From NCBI GenBank assembly GCA_905479925.1, contig CAJQOL010000013.1, forward strand, positions 62,001 through 126,000: DNA of 64,000 bases, given 5' to 3'. Position 1 is the stretch's first letter; the number at the start of each line of letters is the position of its first letter. The translations under genes were made by a program, and so were the position numbers. This document shows, piece after piece, positions 17,552 to 27,938 of the stretch. The notes under the pieces are model-generated. The model was given only the letters and a program-made list of their open reading frames with translations, searched no databases and was not told the DNA's origin. Origin of the DNA: an uncultured Kangiellaceae bacterium. Lineage in GTDB: Bacteria; Pseudomonadota; Gammaproteobacteria; Enterobacterales; Kangiellaceae.

Positions 17552-18822
17552 TGATTGTGCAGCATCCATTTCAAGAACTCTTCTAATGGTAATGGCTTTG
17601 CGAAGTAATAACCTTGAGCAAAATCACACCTAAGTTGAACCAAACTATCAAGCGCTAGTTTACTTTCAACTCCTTCAGCAACCACCTGCAAATCAAACTG
17701 CTTGGCTAAGAAAATGATTAAAGACACGACCTTTTTGTCATTTGACTCAACCAGCAAACTATCGATAAATGATTTATCAATTTTTAGCTCTGTTGCCGGT
17801 ATTTGCTTAAAATAAGATAGGGATGAATACCCTGTGCCAAAATCGTCAATTGATACACCAAAACCTACCTCTCTGAGTCTGGTTAGTTTATTTATCGATG
17901 CGTCAATGTCACCCATAAGAGTGGTTTCAGTAACTTCAATAATTAGATTTCTTGCTGACACATTCCAAATAGAAATGGAATCTTCAAGCAAAAGCATAAG
18001 ATCAGGTGAGCTCAAATTGCTGGCTGTCATATTTATAGATAATTTAAAATCTGGACACTTTTTGGTGATCACTGAAAGATGTTGGCAGGCAGATTTAATT
18101 ACCCATTCTGTGATTGCATGTATCTGCCCCGATTGTTCGGCAATCGGAATAAAATCATCGGGTCTTATTAATCCATACTCTGGATGGTTCCAACGTATTA
18201 AAGCTTCGGCACCATCCACAGCCATCTGCCTAAGAGCAATTTTGGGCTGAAAATACAATTCGAACTGATTATCATGAATAGCTAGATCAATATCTTTTTT
18301 TAGATCCCACACCTTCTTCATATGCGCTTTAAACTGAGAGTCATAAATCACATTGTTTCGGTTCGATATACGACCATTCTCCATTGCAAGCAAGGCATTT
18401 TTATAAAACTGCTGACCGCTATTATCACTATCAAAACTACAAGCAATACCTATCGAGGGTTCAAGTTCGATAGTTTCTTGCTCTATTCTTATGGCCGTTC
18501 TAATTTCCCGTGAAAGCCTTTCCGCAACGATCTTTAAGTGCCCTTGATTTAACACGCTAGGAATAACTACTAGAAACCCATCAATTGCGGTTTGAATGAC
18601 ATCTTCATGGTGAGGCGTACAGGCCAAAAGGCGGCTTTGTATTCTTTTGGAAACTAACTCAAGTGCTGAAAATCCAATATTGATTTCCATGTGGTTTAAT
18701 TCAAAGATCTTAATCAAAACAATCGCAATATTACGATTTTCCGTTGCAGCATCATCGAGTCGAGTTTGTAAATAGCCATACAGTTGACTTCTTAACGCAT
18801 TAGTTTCGATTAACAGATTCAA
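17548..18822 (-). CDS. EAL-domain c-di-GMP phosphodiesterase with degenerate GGDEF
   Basis: GAEALIRWNHPEYG (EAL), VTETTLM, DDFGTGYSSL; GGDEF site degenerate (AIDGFLVVIP). Confidence 0.9.
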   Translation of the reverse strand: MNLLIETNALRSQLYGYLQTRLDDAATENRNIAIVLIKIFELNHMEINIGFSALELVSKRIQSRLLACTPHHEDVIQTAIDGFLVVIPSVLNQGHLKIVAERLSREIRTAIRIEQETIELEPSIGIACSFDSDNSGQQFYKNALLAMENGRISNRNNVIYDSQFKAHMKKVWDLKKDIDLAIHDNQFELYFQPKIALRQMAVDGAEALIRWNHPEYGLIRPDDFIPIAEQSGQIHAITEWVIKSACQHLSVITKKCPDFKLSINMTASNLSSPDLMLLLEDSISIWNVSARNLIIEVTETTLMGDIDASINKLTRLREVGFGVSIDDFGTGYSSLSYFKQIPATELKIDKSFIDSLLVESNDKKVVSLIIFLAKQFDLQVVAEGVESKLALDSLVQLRCDFAQGYYFAKPLPLEEFLKWMLHNQ

Positions 18823-18828
18823 CCTTAT

Positions 18829-20064
18829 TTAACCTAATAACAGAGCACTAGGGTCAATGCCATAAGAACCTGGCTCAAGACTCTGGCTTATATTAATATT
18901 TCTGCCATCTTCAGTCATTTCCGTTTCGTAAAGGTCAATGGTCGGAAACTCATCATAAAGGTGCTTATTTTGATCCAAAATAAGCATGATAGTTGGTCTT
19001 AAACGCCTAGTACGATACTCTGACATCACCACACCAACTTCGCCCGTAGATAACTCTACTAAGGACCCTGCGGGATAAATCCCAAGTGCTTGAATAAAAA
19101 CTTCTACTAACGCCGGGTGAAAATCAACGTTACGCCACTCATAAAGTTTTCTAACCGCATCAGCTGGTGACATGGCAGGCGCGTACGCGCGTGTGGTTGA
19201 AATAGCATCGTAACAATCAACAATTGCAGCAATTCTGCCAAATAGTGGTATATCGTTACCCTTTAGTTTCTCGGGATAACCTTTTCCGTTCATGCGCTCA
19301 TGGTGACTTGCTACCATATCAATCACTTCTTTAGAATCTTTGCCGCTTTCCTTGATCATTTCAATACTCATTCGCACATGATCCCTAACTAGTTCAAATT
19401 CAGACTCGCTAAGTTTCCCAGGTTTATTAAGCAGGCTTTTAGGAAGTTGCAGTTTACCGATATCTAATAACGCGGCGCCAACGGCCAAATTATTGAGTTG
19501 ACGTTTAGTGAGCCCAAGTTGGCGGCCGAATGCCACAGCCAATACCGAACACCTTAAAGAGTGCTGATACATATAATCGTCACTCTTCTTAAGCCTAACA
19601 AGCCACAATACAGCGTCTGGGTTACGCACAACACTTTCCACCATTTGCTTGGTGGACTCTCTAAACTTACTCAGATCAAGCTTCTGTCCTTTCTTTAAGT
19701 TCCTAACCAAAGCTTCTGTGTTTAACGAAAAGTCTTCAAACTGAGCCTTAACTGCTTTCAGCTCTTTTTTCATCGGCGCAGAGTCGGTATATTTCACCTT
19801 ATGAACATGATGTTTATCCGAATCAGAAAAGGTATATTCTTGATGCTGACTAAAAGATGGTATCTCACTTTCAATCTCTTGATTAATATCGATATAGACA
19901 AATTCGCATAAATTCATCAAATCTTGGATTTCGTCTTCTGACTGAAGAATAAAACCTTGCAGAGGGTAAGGCGTTTCTAGCCATGGCCTATCGAGATCAC
20001 AAACGTACATGCCAACTTTTAGTTGGCCTACTCTAATTTTCTCGCGGATGATATTTTGAGACAT
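18829..20064 (-). CDS. HD-GYP domain phosphodiesterase with DUF3391-like N-terminus
   Basis: LLDIGKLQLP..., HHERMNGKGYP; likely start MSQNIIREKIRVGQLKVGMYVCDLDRPW. Confidence 0.9.
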   Translation of the reverse strand: MSQNIIREKIRVGQLKVGMYVCDLDRPWLETPYPLQGFILQSEDEIQDLMNLCEFVYIDINQEIESEIPSFSQHQEYTFSDSDKHHVHKVKYTDSAPMKKELKAVKAQFEDFSLNTEALVRNLKKGQKLDLSKFRESTKQMVESVVRNPDAVLWLVRLKKSDDYMYQHSLRCSVLAVAFGRQLGLTKRQLNNLAVGAALLDIGKLQLPKSLLNKPGKLSESEFELVRDHVRMSIEMIKESGKDSKEVIDMVASHHERMNGKGYPEKLKGNDIPLFGRIAAIVDCYDAISTTRAYAPAMSPADAVRKLYEWRNVDFHPALVEVFIQALGIYPAGSLVELSTGEVGVVMSEYRTRRLRPTIMLILDQNKHLYDEFPTIDLYETEMTEDGRNINISQSLEPGSYGIDPSALLLG

Positions 20065-20226
20065 TAACCGACTTGCTCGCTCCACTGAATGGTCAAAATA
20101 GTCTGGAATTTTGAAATCTAACTCAAGACCCTTTTCAGTATAGCAACGATTTTTAAAAATAGTCGCTAAATGCGGCGAAAAACCGCATAAAATGACCACT
20201 TGTGAGTCTAAAATTGTAACAGGGGT

Positions 20227-21726
20227 TTATTTTGCTGAAAGTACGATGATTTTTTTCCTTAATTCTTCATCATCTTGTTTACCGTAACGAACAATCACTT
20301 CACTCTTTTCATCATTATTTAAATCCGCAGAAGAGAGCATTGAACCATCTTGAGGTAGCACTAAACGGTGGGTTTTGGTACGGGATTTAAACATATCTTC
20401 GCTGTCATCACCGGTATGAATTGAAAGTCGTTTCTCACTTGCCGATAGCATGATTTCCTTAAAACCGTCACCGTTAAAATCGGCCGCAAGAATAACGGGC
20501 TGGCCAGCGCGGCCTGAAGACAGGCTAAAATTAAGGTCAACCTCTTCTTCAAACAAGGGCTCTTCTTGATAGTTATCGTCACTATCCAAACTAAACAAAT
20601 ATACATCCTGGTCAATACTTCCTGACATTAGCGCGCCAATAATTTGCGAAACGCCAATATCAAACGAAGAAACTAAGATTTCCTGACGGCCGTCTTTATT
20701 GCTATCTATCACCTGCAAACCCGATAAAGTGCCTTCTGCGCTAATTTGGGTATTCATCTCTTTCGGAAAGCTAAGTAACCCGTTTTCGTTCTGTCCGTAA
20801 AATATTTCATACCTATTCTCTCTGTCGAGAACACCGTTGCTCTGTGTATTAAGAACCATCAAGTCAGTTATGTTGTCACCATTAAAATCTTGAATTTTTT
20901 CAACCTTTTTGTGCTTCAAATCACTTTGGTCACGAGACTCTCCGTCCGCTCCCTTTAGCATCCACCATGGCATTCCGGAAACATTTTCGGGTAATAGGAT
21001 AGCATTACGTAACTCGCTAAATTTGCCATCTTTAAGCTGCTCGTAAACCATCATTTTTCCATCTTCGATAACTATCATGTCGGTTAACTGATCAAAATTA
21101 GTATCTGCTAAATAAAACTGCTCCTCACTGAAAGAAATTTCATTACGCTCCATGTCCACACGCGCACCGACTGGCAAATCATTTGCTAAAAATTCACCAT
21201 TACTCTGTTGAACTAATACCTTTAGTTTCTTAAAGTCGGTGACATGAATATCGTCCAAACCATCATCATTAAGATCTTTCACTAACCTCTTGCGCGTTAC
21301 AAATTGTGGCTCATCGACCAGATAAATAGAATCTAATTCAGCCAATGATGTAACCATGGTTGTTTCAAAATTTACCAGCGAAAGCTCAGAATTACTTAAA
21401 AGCAGTGCGCGCGTATTCCCTTTTTGATTAGCTAACAAGTCAAATGCGATCGTTGAACTTGGAATTTCAACCTGAGTAATTAAGTCGAACTTGGCGGTTT
21501 CGCTGTTTAAACCATAGATTTCCATCACTTTTTCAGCCTTCTCGTTTAGACCTATAAGCAATATTTCTTGCTGTTGATCGCCGACAAAGTTGGCAGTCAT
21601 AATTGGGTGAGTTATCTCTATAGCCGTTTCAAACTCTGTTTGCTTAAAGTATTGTGGCTTTTTCTTCGCGTAAGCATTAGCGCTTAACGCCAAAATTAAT
21701 ATACCTTGAATTATCCTAGCTAGCAT
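20227..21726 (-). CDS. Exported FG-GAP/VCBS-repeat protein
   Basis: Signal peptide; repeats such as VKDLNDDGLDDIHV, IQDFNGDNITDLMV, AADFNGDGFKEIML, SADLNNDEKSEVIV. Confidence 0.8.
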   Translation of the reverse strand: MLARIIQGILILALSANAYAKKKPQYFKQTEFETAIEITHPIMTANFVGDQQQEILLIGLNEKAEKVMEIYGLNSETAKFDLITQVEIPSSTIAFDLLANQKGNTRALLLSNSELSLVNFETTMVTSLAELDSIYLVDEPQFVTRKRLVKDLNDDGLDDIHVTDFKKLKVLVQQSNGEFLANDLPVGARVDMERNEISFSEEQFYLADTNFDQLTDMIVIEDGKMMVYEQLKDGKFSELRNAILLPENVSGMPWWMLKGADGESRDQSDLKHKKVEKIQDFNGDNITDLMVLNTQSNGVLDRENRYEIFYGQNENGLLSFPKEMNTQISAEGTLSGLQVIDSNKDGRQEILVSSFDIGVSQIIGALMSGSIDQDVYLFSLDSDDNYQEEPLFEEEVDLNFSLSSGRAGQPVILAADFNGDGFKEIMLSASEKRLSIHTGDDSEDMFKSRTKTHRLVLPQDGSMLSSADLNNDEKSEVIVRYGKQDDEELRKKIIVLSAK

Positions 21727-21970
21727 TGTTAAACCTTTCCTTAACTATTCAATATAAAGGAGACATTATCCACGCCCCACCTGAACCTATACTTAATCGC
21801 CGACGACATTCAAAGATTCGACAATGCTTAATAGACGCCCTCGATGAAGTAAAGTTCATCTGGGTATTTTTTATCAGAACCTCAACAACTCTCGACTTAA
21901 TCCAAAGGCTAGAAGGCTGAATTTCCGCTAATCCATCACTAGAGCTAAGTTAATAGCCAGTGCATATAAT

Positions 21971-22732
21971 TTAACTGGTAATCGCTAGCGGTGAAAACGA
22001 CTGACAAGTTGGCATCAATTCAAGGCGGTTTATATTCACGTGTTTAGGCTGGCTAGCGCACCAATAAACACTCTCAGCGATATCCTCAGCAACCAGAGGT
22101 TCAACTTGCTCATAGATAGAAGCTGCTTTTTCCTTGTCTCCATGAAACCTAACCTCAGAAAATTCGGTTTGAGCTAAACCAGGTTCAATATTAGTAACTC
22201 TAACACCTGTGCCAGCCAAATCAGCTCGAAGATTTAAACTAAACTGCTCAACAAACGCCTTAGTCGCGCCATATACGTTGGCTCCAGGATAAGGATAAGT
22301 ACCTGCTATAGACCCGATATTAATAATATGACCTCTTTGCTGCTCGACCATCATGGGCAATATTGCCCGGGTCATTTTGGCAAGACCGATTACATTGGTT
22401 TCAATCATTGTTTGCCAGTCGTTTAAGTCAGCCTGGTGCGCCGGAGAAAGCCCTAAAGCTAAGCCTGCATTATTTAGCAGTAAGTCGATCTCTACTTGCA
22501 TCCCTGAAATAAAGCCGACTAGATCACTAATAGATTCATCGTTAGTTACATCAAGTCTTTTTATATAACAGTTTTCCGCTCCTAACTCCTTTTGTAACTC
22601 CTCTAAACGAGACTCTCTTCTTGCCGTTGCCAAAACTAGCCAACCTTGCTCAACGAATTTTTTGGCGCTTGCCATTCCAAATCCAGAGCTTGCGCCGGTG
22701 ATAACAACTAGTTTACGATCAGATGACGGCAT
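21971..22732 (-). CDS. Short-chain dehydrogenase/reductase
   Basis: TGASSGFG, NNAG, YGATKAFVEQF. Confidence 0.92.
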   Translation of the reverse strand: MPSSDRKLVVITGASSGFGMASAKKFVEQGWLVLATARRESRLEELQKELGAENCYIKRLDVTNDESISDLVGFISGMQVEIDLLLNNAGLALGLSPAHQADLNDWQTMIETNVIGLAKMTRAILPMMVEQQRGHIINIGSIAGTYPYPGANVYGATKAFVEQFSLNLRADLAGTGVRVTNIEPGLAQTEFSEVRFHGDKEKAASIYEQVEPLVAEDIAESVYWCASQPKHVNINRLELMPTCQSFSPLAITS

Positions 22733-22767
22733 GAGCGACCTCGTTTATTTAGGTGGAGACTAATACT

Positions 22768-23574
22768 ATGGCAACCTTTGCCATTGGTGATATTCAAGGA
22801 TGTTACCAGAGTTTTAAAAAGCTACTCAAGAAAATTAAATTTAATCCTAATCGAGACCAATTGCTATTAGCTGGCGACCTGATAAACCGAGGCCCACAAT
22901 CCTTGGAAACCATGCGGTTTATTATCCAACACCAAGATTCAATTCAGTGCGTTCTTGGCAATCACGATTTACATTATCTAGCGGTTGCTAACCATTGCCA
23001 GCCTATTGGCAGATCTGACACATTTCAAGATATATTAAACTCAAACGACAATGACGCTATTTGTTGTTGGCTTTCTCGCCAACCGCTCGCTTTATATAAT
23101 AGTGATTTCGATGCGCTAATGGTACACGCAGGTTTACCAGCTTTCTGGTCCCTTGACGAGGCTATTGGCTACTCCAAAGAGGTTTCAAAGGTACTGCAAT
23201 CCCCTACTCGATATCAATATTATGTCTCCATGTATGGCAACCAACCAGACCGATGGTGCGATTCTTTGCTAGGTATGGACCGTTTACGATATATCACCAA
23301 TGCGTTAACCAGAATGCGTTACTGTCGCCAAGATGGACGATTACAATTGACCAATAAGAGCCCACTTAATCAAAAACCATCGCAATTAGTCGCTTGGTTT
23401 CAGTTGAACAATAGTCGATATAACGGCCATATATTATTTGGTCACTGGGCCGCACTAAACGGCCAATGCGATAGACCAAAGCACTTTGCCCTCGACACAG
23501 GCTGTGTTTGGGGAGGCGAGCTAACCGCGCTTAGGCTGGATGACTTGAAAAAGTTTGCCGTAAGCGCTCAATAA
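22768..23574 (+). CDS. apaH: Symmetrical bis(5'-nucleosyl)-tetraphosphatase
   Basis: GDIQGCYQSF, GDLINRGPQSLET, LGNHDLH motifs; likely ATG 22768. Confidence 0.93.
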   Translation: MATFAIGDIQGCYQSFKKLLKKIKFNPNRDQLLLAGDLINRGPQSLETMRFIIQHQDSIQCVLGNHDLHYLAVANHCQPIGRSDTFQDILNSNDNDAICCWLSRQPLALYNSDFDALMVHAGLPAFWSLDEAIGYSKEVSKVLQSPTRYQYYVSMYGNQPDRWCDSLLGMDRLRYITNALTRMRYCRQDGRLQLTNKSPLNQKPSQLVAWFQLNNSRYNGHILFGHWAALNGQCDRPKHFALDTGCVWGGELTALRLDDLKKFAVSAQ

Positions 23575-23730
23575 TCCCGTATTAACTAGTATTTGACCAG
23601 GAATGAGCCACTTTTGTGTCCGCGGCTGAGTTAATCATCACAATTAACGAGTAATTATCATGACAAATTCAAACATCACGACTAGAATATAGTGTTATCT
23701 AATAAATTTAGTAGAACCAAAGGGATAGAC

Positions 23731-24513
23731 ATGATATTTCAACTAAATCCTAAGAAATATTTGCTGGTTTTGAGTTGTCTTTTTTGTAGCTCGTTAGGGG
23801 CTCAAGACTATTTCAAGAAGAAACCAGTGACGTTTGAAAACGAATTTCGATTTTTTATTGAAGGTGCACTTCATAAGGGCTCCGATACAACTGAAAACAT
23901 CCCCTTCTATAGTCGACAATTCGACGTGTTTTATAGCGGCCGTGAAGTAGCCGTAGTTGGCAATTATAATGGCAGTGCTGCTGGCGAGTTTTACCGAGAT
24001 GAAATTCAGGCGGGCGGTTATTTTAGAGGGTCTTTTGGCGCTGAATTTCCAGTCGCAGAAAATATCGCCTTTTCTGCATCCGTCGGATTCCTATATGACC
24101 AAATCACCGGTGACCTAAATGATGGTTCCGGTGGTCAAGGTTATGCGACTTTTAAAACAACCGTTGTCGATTTTCTTGGGTTTTACATGCTAGACAGGCA
24201 TCGTTTTGGGATAGGCGGATCATTTCACTACGAACCAAAATTTGACTACAAAGAACAAGGGGCTGGCTTTTTAGCTCACAGCGTTTACCGGTTCTCTAGT
24301 GCACTAGGCGCATCAATCCAATATGACTATCTAGTCAGCAAGAATACAACCTTAGGTATCCGTTATACTGATATTAGCTACGATTTTAACGACGTAACAG
24401 TTGGTGACTATGTTGGTGGTGTGGGTACTCAGTTTAATGTGGACTGCGCAACTAACTGCGATGAGTTAATAGATGCCAGTAGTTTTAGTGGTCATTTAAC
24501 CTATCGATTCTAG
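23731..24513 (+). CDS. Outer-membrane beta-barrel-type protein
   Basis: Signal peptide, alternating beta pattern, C-terminal aromatic (LTYRF). Confidence 0.7.
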   Translation: MIFQLNPKKYLLVLSCLFCSSLGAQDYFKKKPVTFENEFRFFIEGALHKGSDTTENIPFYSRQFDVFYSGREVAVVGNYNGSAAGEFYRDEIQAGGYFRGSFGAEFPVAENIAFSASVGFLYDQITGDLNDGSGGQGYATFKTTVVDFLGFYMLDRHRFGIGGSFHYEPKFDYKEQGAGFLAHSVYRFSSALGASIQYDYLVSKNTTLGIRYTDISYDFNDVTVGDYVGGVGTQFNVDCATNCDELIDASSFSGHLTYRF

Positions 24514-24556
24514 CTATAAAGAAACAGCTAACTATATGGCGCAATAAAAACAAATT

Positions 24557-25636
24557 ATGACTTCTTCAATTTCGGTTTATGCCGGTAAAACGGCGATGGC
24601 CGAAATCAAATCTAATGGCCTTTCTAGCCAACAAGTCAAAGTCATGGCCGGCGCCTCTGGTGGCCCTAAATGGTTTACTTTATTTGGTTTAGACAAGTAT
24701 ATATTCGGCGAATTTTTTAAAAACAGACAACAAACCTTGCACACTATCGGCTCTTCCGCCGGTTCTTGGCGTCTCTCGTGCTTAGCGCAAAAAGATCCGG
24801 TTTCCGCAATTAAACGGTTAGCCGAGCTGTACTCAAATGAACGATATACCGATAAGCCAACCGTTCATGAAATCAGTGATAAAGCAGACGACCTACTAAA
24901 GAAAGTCTTAGCGGATAATGGCGCTAAAGAAATCGCGGAAAATCCAATAATTCAAAGCCATTTTATTGTCGCAAGAGCAAAAGGTTTAGCCACATCAGAA
25001 AATCGGGTATTACAAATGCTAGGACTTATTGGGGCCGCTAGCAGTAATGCGTTGTCGCGTCGATTACTCGATTGGTCATTTCAGCGATTCATTTTTTGCA
25101 GCCGTTTAAATAACGATGCCAATAGTTATTTTGACTACGCCGACAAAGCAACTCAATATCGGGCGTTGACCAAAGATAATGTTCACCAAGTGCTAATGGC
25201 TTCCGGCGCAATTCCAATGGTTTTAAGGGGAGTAAAGGATATTCCAGAAGGCGACCAAGGAATATATCGGGACGGAGGAATCATCGACTACCACTTGGAT
25301 ATTAACTTTGGCGATCAAGGACTAATTCTTTACCCTCATTTCTTTCCCACCATCAAACCCGGTTGGTTTGATAAAAGTTTAAGTTATCGACGGGCAAATC
25401 CAATGAATTTTGACCGAGCAGTGGTTATTACTCCTTCTCACCAGCATGTATCACAACTGCCTTTTGCAAAAATATCCGATAGAAATGACTTTAGTCAGTT
25501 AGAAACCGAACAACGAATAGAGTATTGGCAGACTGTTTTGAAGGAAAGTGAAAAGATGGCCGATGATTTCTCGTTACTGGTTGAAAAAGGCATAGGGATT
25601 GAAAATATAGAACCTATTGAAAACGCGATAGGCTAA
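24557..25636 (+). CDS. Patatin-like phospholipase
   Basis: GASGGPKW, GSSAGSW, YRDGGIIDYH. Confidence 0.75.
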   Translation: MTSSISVYAGKTAMAEIKSNGLSSQQVKVMAGASGGPKWFTLFGLDKYIFGEFFKNRQQTLHTIGSSAGSWRLSCLAQKDPVSAIKRLAELYSNERYTDKPTVHEISDKADDLLKKVLADNGAKEIAENPIIQSHFIVARAKGLATSENRVLQMLGLIGAASSNALSRRLLDWSFQRFIFCSRLNNDANSYFDYADKATQYRALTKDNVHQVLMASGAIPMVLRGVKDIPEGDQGIYRDGGIIDYHLDINFGDQGLILYPHFFPTIKPGWFDKSLSYRRANPMNFDRAVVITPSHQHVSQLPFAKISDRNDFSQLETEQRIEYWQTVLKESEKMADDFSLLVEKGIGIENIEPIENAIG

Positions 25637-25790
25637 TTAGCTAGTCGCGAACGGATAAATTTTATACCTTGTACCCATATTCTTATCCTCTGAAAAACTG
25701 ATTCTGCCTGTCATTTTTGTTGTCTATCGCTAAATAATGTACTCTAGGTAAGCTAACACCAATTCCCTAGCAATAAGAGTGAGTTTGATC

Positions 25791-27749
25791 ATGAACATAC
25801 GTCAGTATCATATCGTTATTTGGCTAGCCTTTTCCTTGTTATTGTTTTGTACTCCCTCATTGTCACAAAATGAATCCGCCGATATCGACCAAACCAATGA
25901 TAATTCCGAAACAGCGGCACTAGAAGAAAACCAAACAGCAGCCGAAGAGACTGAAAAAACGCCCGAAAATATCGACCAACTAAAACGCCGAATTGCTGAC
26001 ATTATAAAGAAGCGGAACGTACCTGCCGTTGGAATAGCTATGATTGATGCTACTGGTCCAGTATGGATTGGCGCGCTTGGTTTAGCTAATTTAGAGAATC
26101 AAACTAAGGCGAATGAAAACAGTCTATTTCGCATTGGTTCCACATCAAAAATGTTCGTTTCATTGTCAATATTAAAGCTAGTGGAACAAGGTAAATTGTC
26201 TCTAGAGGACCGCATTATCGACTTGATTCCTGAGATTAAGTTTGAAAACCAGTGGCGGGATTCCGACCCTGTCAGAGTCGTTCATCTATTGGAACACACC
26301 ACAGGATGGGACGATATCCATTTAGCCGAATATGCACACAACGACCCGACACCCGCAACTTTAAGACAAGGCCTAGACTATCACCCAGACTCGCGAGTAT
26401 CACGATGGATACCCGGTTCACGGATGTCTTATTGTAACTCCGGTCCGCCGGTCGCGGCTTTTATCGTTGAAAAGATCACCGGTAAAAGCTTTGAAGACTA
26501 CGTCCAAGAGAATTTTTTCGACCCAATGGGCATGCAAACCGCTAGCTATTTTCTATCTGAAGATGTCGTTAAACATGGAGTCACTCTTTATGACCCTGCC
26601 AATAAACCTCAAGACTATTGGCATATCATTATGCGGCCGTCCGGCTCAATTAACGCCTCCGCTGTTGATATGTCTAAGTTTCTTCAGTTTTACATAAATC
26701 GAGGTGCTGTTAATAATAATCAACTAGTTTCCCAGCAGTCTCTTGAGCGAATGGAAATTGCTAAATCCACAAATGCCGCAAAGGTTGGTCAACAATATGG
26801 GTATGGCCTTAGTAATTATTCATCGCCGCACAAGAGCTGGGTTTATCGCGAACACAATGGCGGGGTTAATGGCGGTTTAACGGAACTGGCTTACCTGCCT
26901 TCGGAAAATCTTGGGCATGTAATAATGACTAATTCAGGTAACTCCGCTGCTTTTGGCGAAATATCTGATCTTATTAGGGACTACGAAACACGCCTATTAG
27001 AAGAAAAACAGATCGAAAGTAACAGCGAAATAAATGAACAACATAAAGAATTGGAAGGACTCTATTTTCCAATAAATCCACGACAGAATTTAACCGCATT
27101 TCTCGATAGAATTACAGGCATTCAAAAAGTAGAATTTAGTGAAAATAGGATGGTACGACAGGGATTGTTAGGTGGCTCACCAATTAGATATATACCCTTG
27201 TCCAACAACCTCTACCAATCAGAGAAAACAGGCTTAGTCTCTCTTTCGGTTGCTAATGATCCTTTAGTGGGCCAAGTCATTCACGCAAACAACCTCGTTT
27301 TGCAACCGACCTCAGCGCTTATCGTTTTTGTTCAGCTTGCTATCCTATCTATTTGGATCATTAGTATCATTAGCTCACTAATCTATCTATTTGTTTGGGC
27401 AATAAGAAAACTCGATGGTAAGGTTCCGGGCGGGGCGACCATCAGAATTAGATTGTGGCCATTGTTATCAGCCATTTCAATAATATTCTTTATCGTCTTC
27501 TTTATTCAAGGCTCAAGCGACCCGTTTGAGTCATTAGGCGTGCCATCATTTGTTTCCGTTGGTATTATGTTATCCACTCTTTTCTTTGCATTATTTGCTT
27601 TGCTCGGAGTCTATACCGCAGTCAAAGAAAGAAACACAGCTATGAATAGAGTTAATTACTGGTACTCCAGCATCTCCTCAATTACCCATTTAATTGTGGT
27701 CTTATATTTTTGGTCATTTGGAATTATAGGTTTAATGACATGGGGCTGA
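25791..27749 (+). CDS. Beta-lactamase-fold serine hydrolase with C-terminal TM domain
   Basis: STSKMF (SxxK), YCN (YxN), HNGGVNG (HxG); about five C-terminal TM segments. Confidence 0.85.
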   Translation: MNIRQYHIVIWLAFSLLLFCTPSLSQNESADIDQTNDNSETAALEENQTAAEETEKTPENIDQLKRRIADIIKKRNVPAVGIAMIDATGPVWIGALGLANLENQTKANENSLFRIGSTSKMFVSLSILKLVEQGKLSLEDRIIDLIPEIKFENQWRDSDPVRVVHLLEHTTGWDDIHLAEYAHNDPTPATLRQGLDYHPDSRVSRWIPGSRMSYCNSGPPVAAFIVEKITGKSFEDYVQENFFDPMGMQTASYFLSEDVVKHGVTLYDPANKPQDYWHIIMRPSGSINASAVDMSKFLQFYINRGAVNNNQLVSQQSLERMEIAKSTNAAKVGQQYGYGLSNYSSPHKSWVYREHNGGVNGGLTELAYLPSENLGHVIMTNSGNSAAFGEISDLIRDYETRLLEEKQIESNSEINEQHKELEGLYFPINPRQNLTAFLDRITGIQKVEFSENRMVRQGLLGGSPIRYIPLSNNLYQSEKTGLVSLSVANDPLVGQVIHANNLVLQPTSALIVFVQLAILSIWIISIISSLIYLFVWAIRKLDGKVPGGATIRIRLWPLLSAISIIFFIVFFIQGSSDPFESLGVPSFVSVGIMLSTLFFALFALLGVYTAVKERNTAMNRVNYWYSSISSITHLIVVLYFWSFGIIGLMTWG

Positions 27750-27799
27750 TGTAAAAAACTTGATGTAAAACTTGATGCAAAAAGCTTGAAGCAGAGACT
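27747..27799 (+). repeat. Degenerate 12-14 bp tandem repeat starting at the stop codon
   Basis: tgatgtaaaaaact / tgatgtaaaact / tgatgcaaaaagct / tgaagcagagact. Confidence 0.65.
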
Positions 27800-27938
27800 T
27801 TAATGCGACGAACTGAATAAGACGAACTTAGTAATAAAAAATTAACAAACCGTTTTCAATAAGCTTTGTCTAAAAACACAATATTGAGGAGAATGGATAT
27901 AGACCTCTGGTATTTTGGGGGACAAAAGTTAATCCTGT

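Noticed and set aside
17834-18250. 138-aa plus-strand ORF in the EAL gene
   Set aside because: Antisense to the catalytic EAL domain; no RBS or domain.
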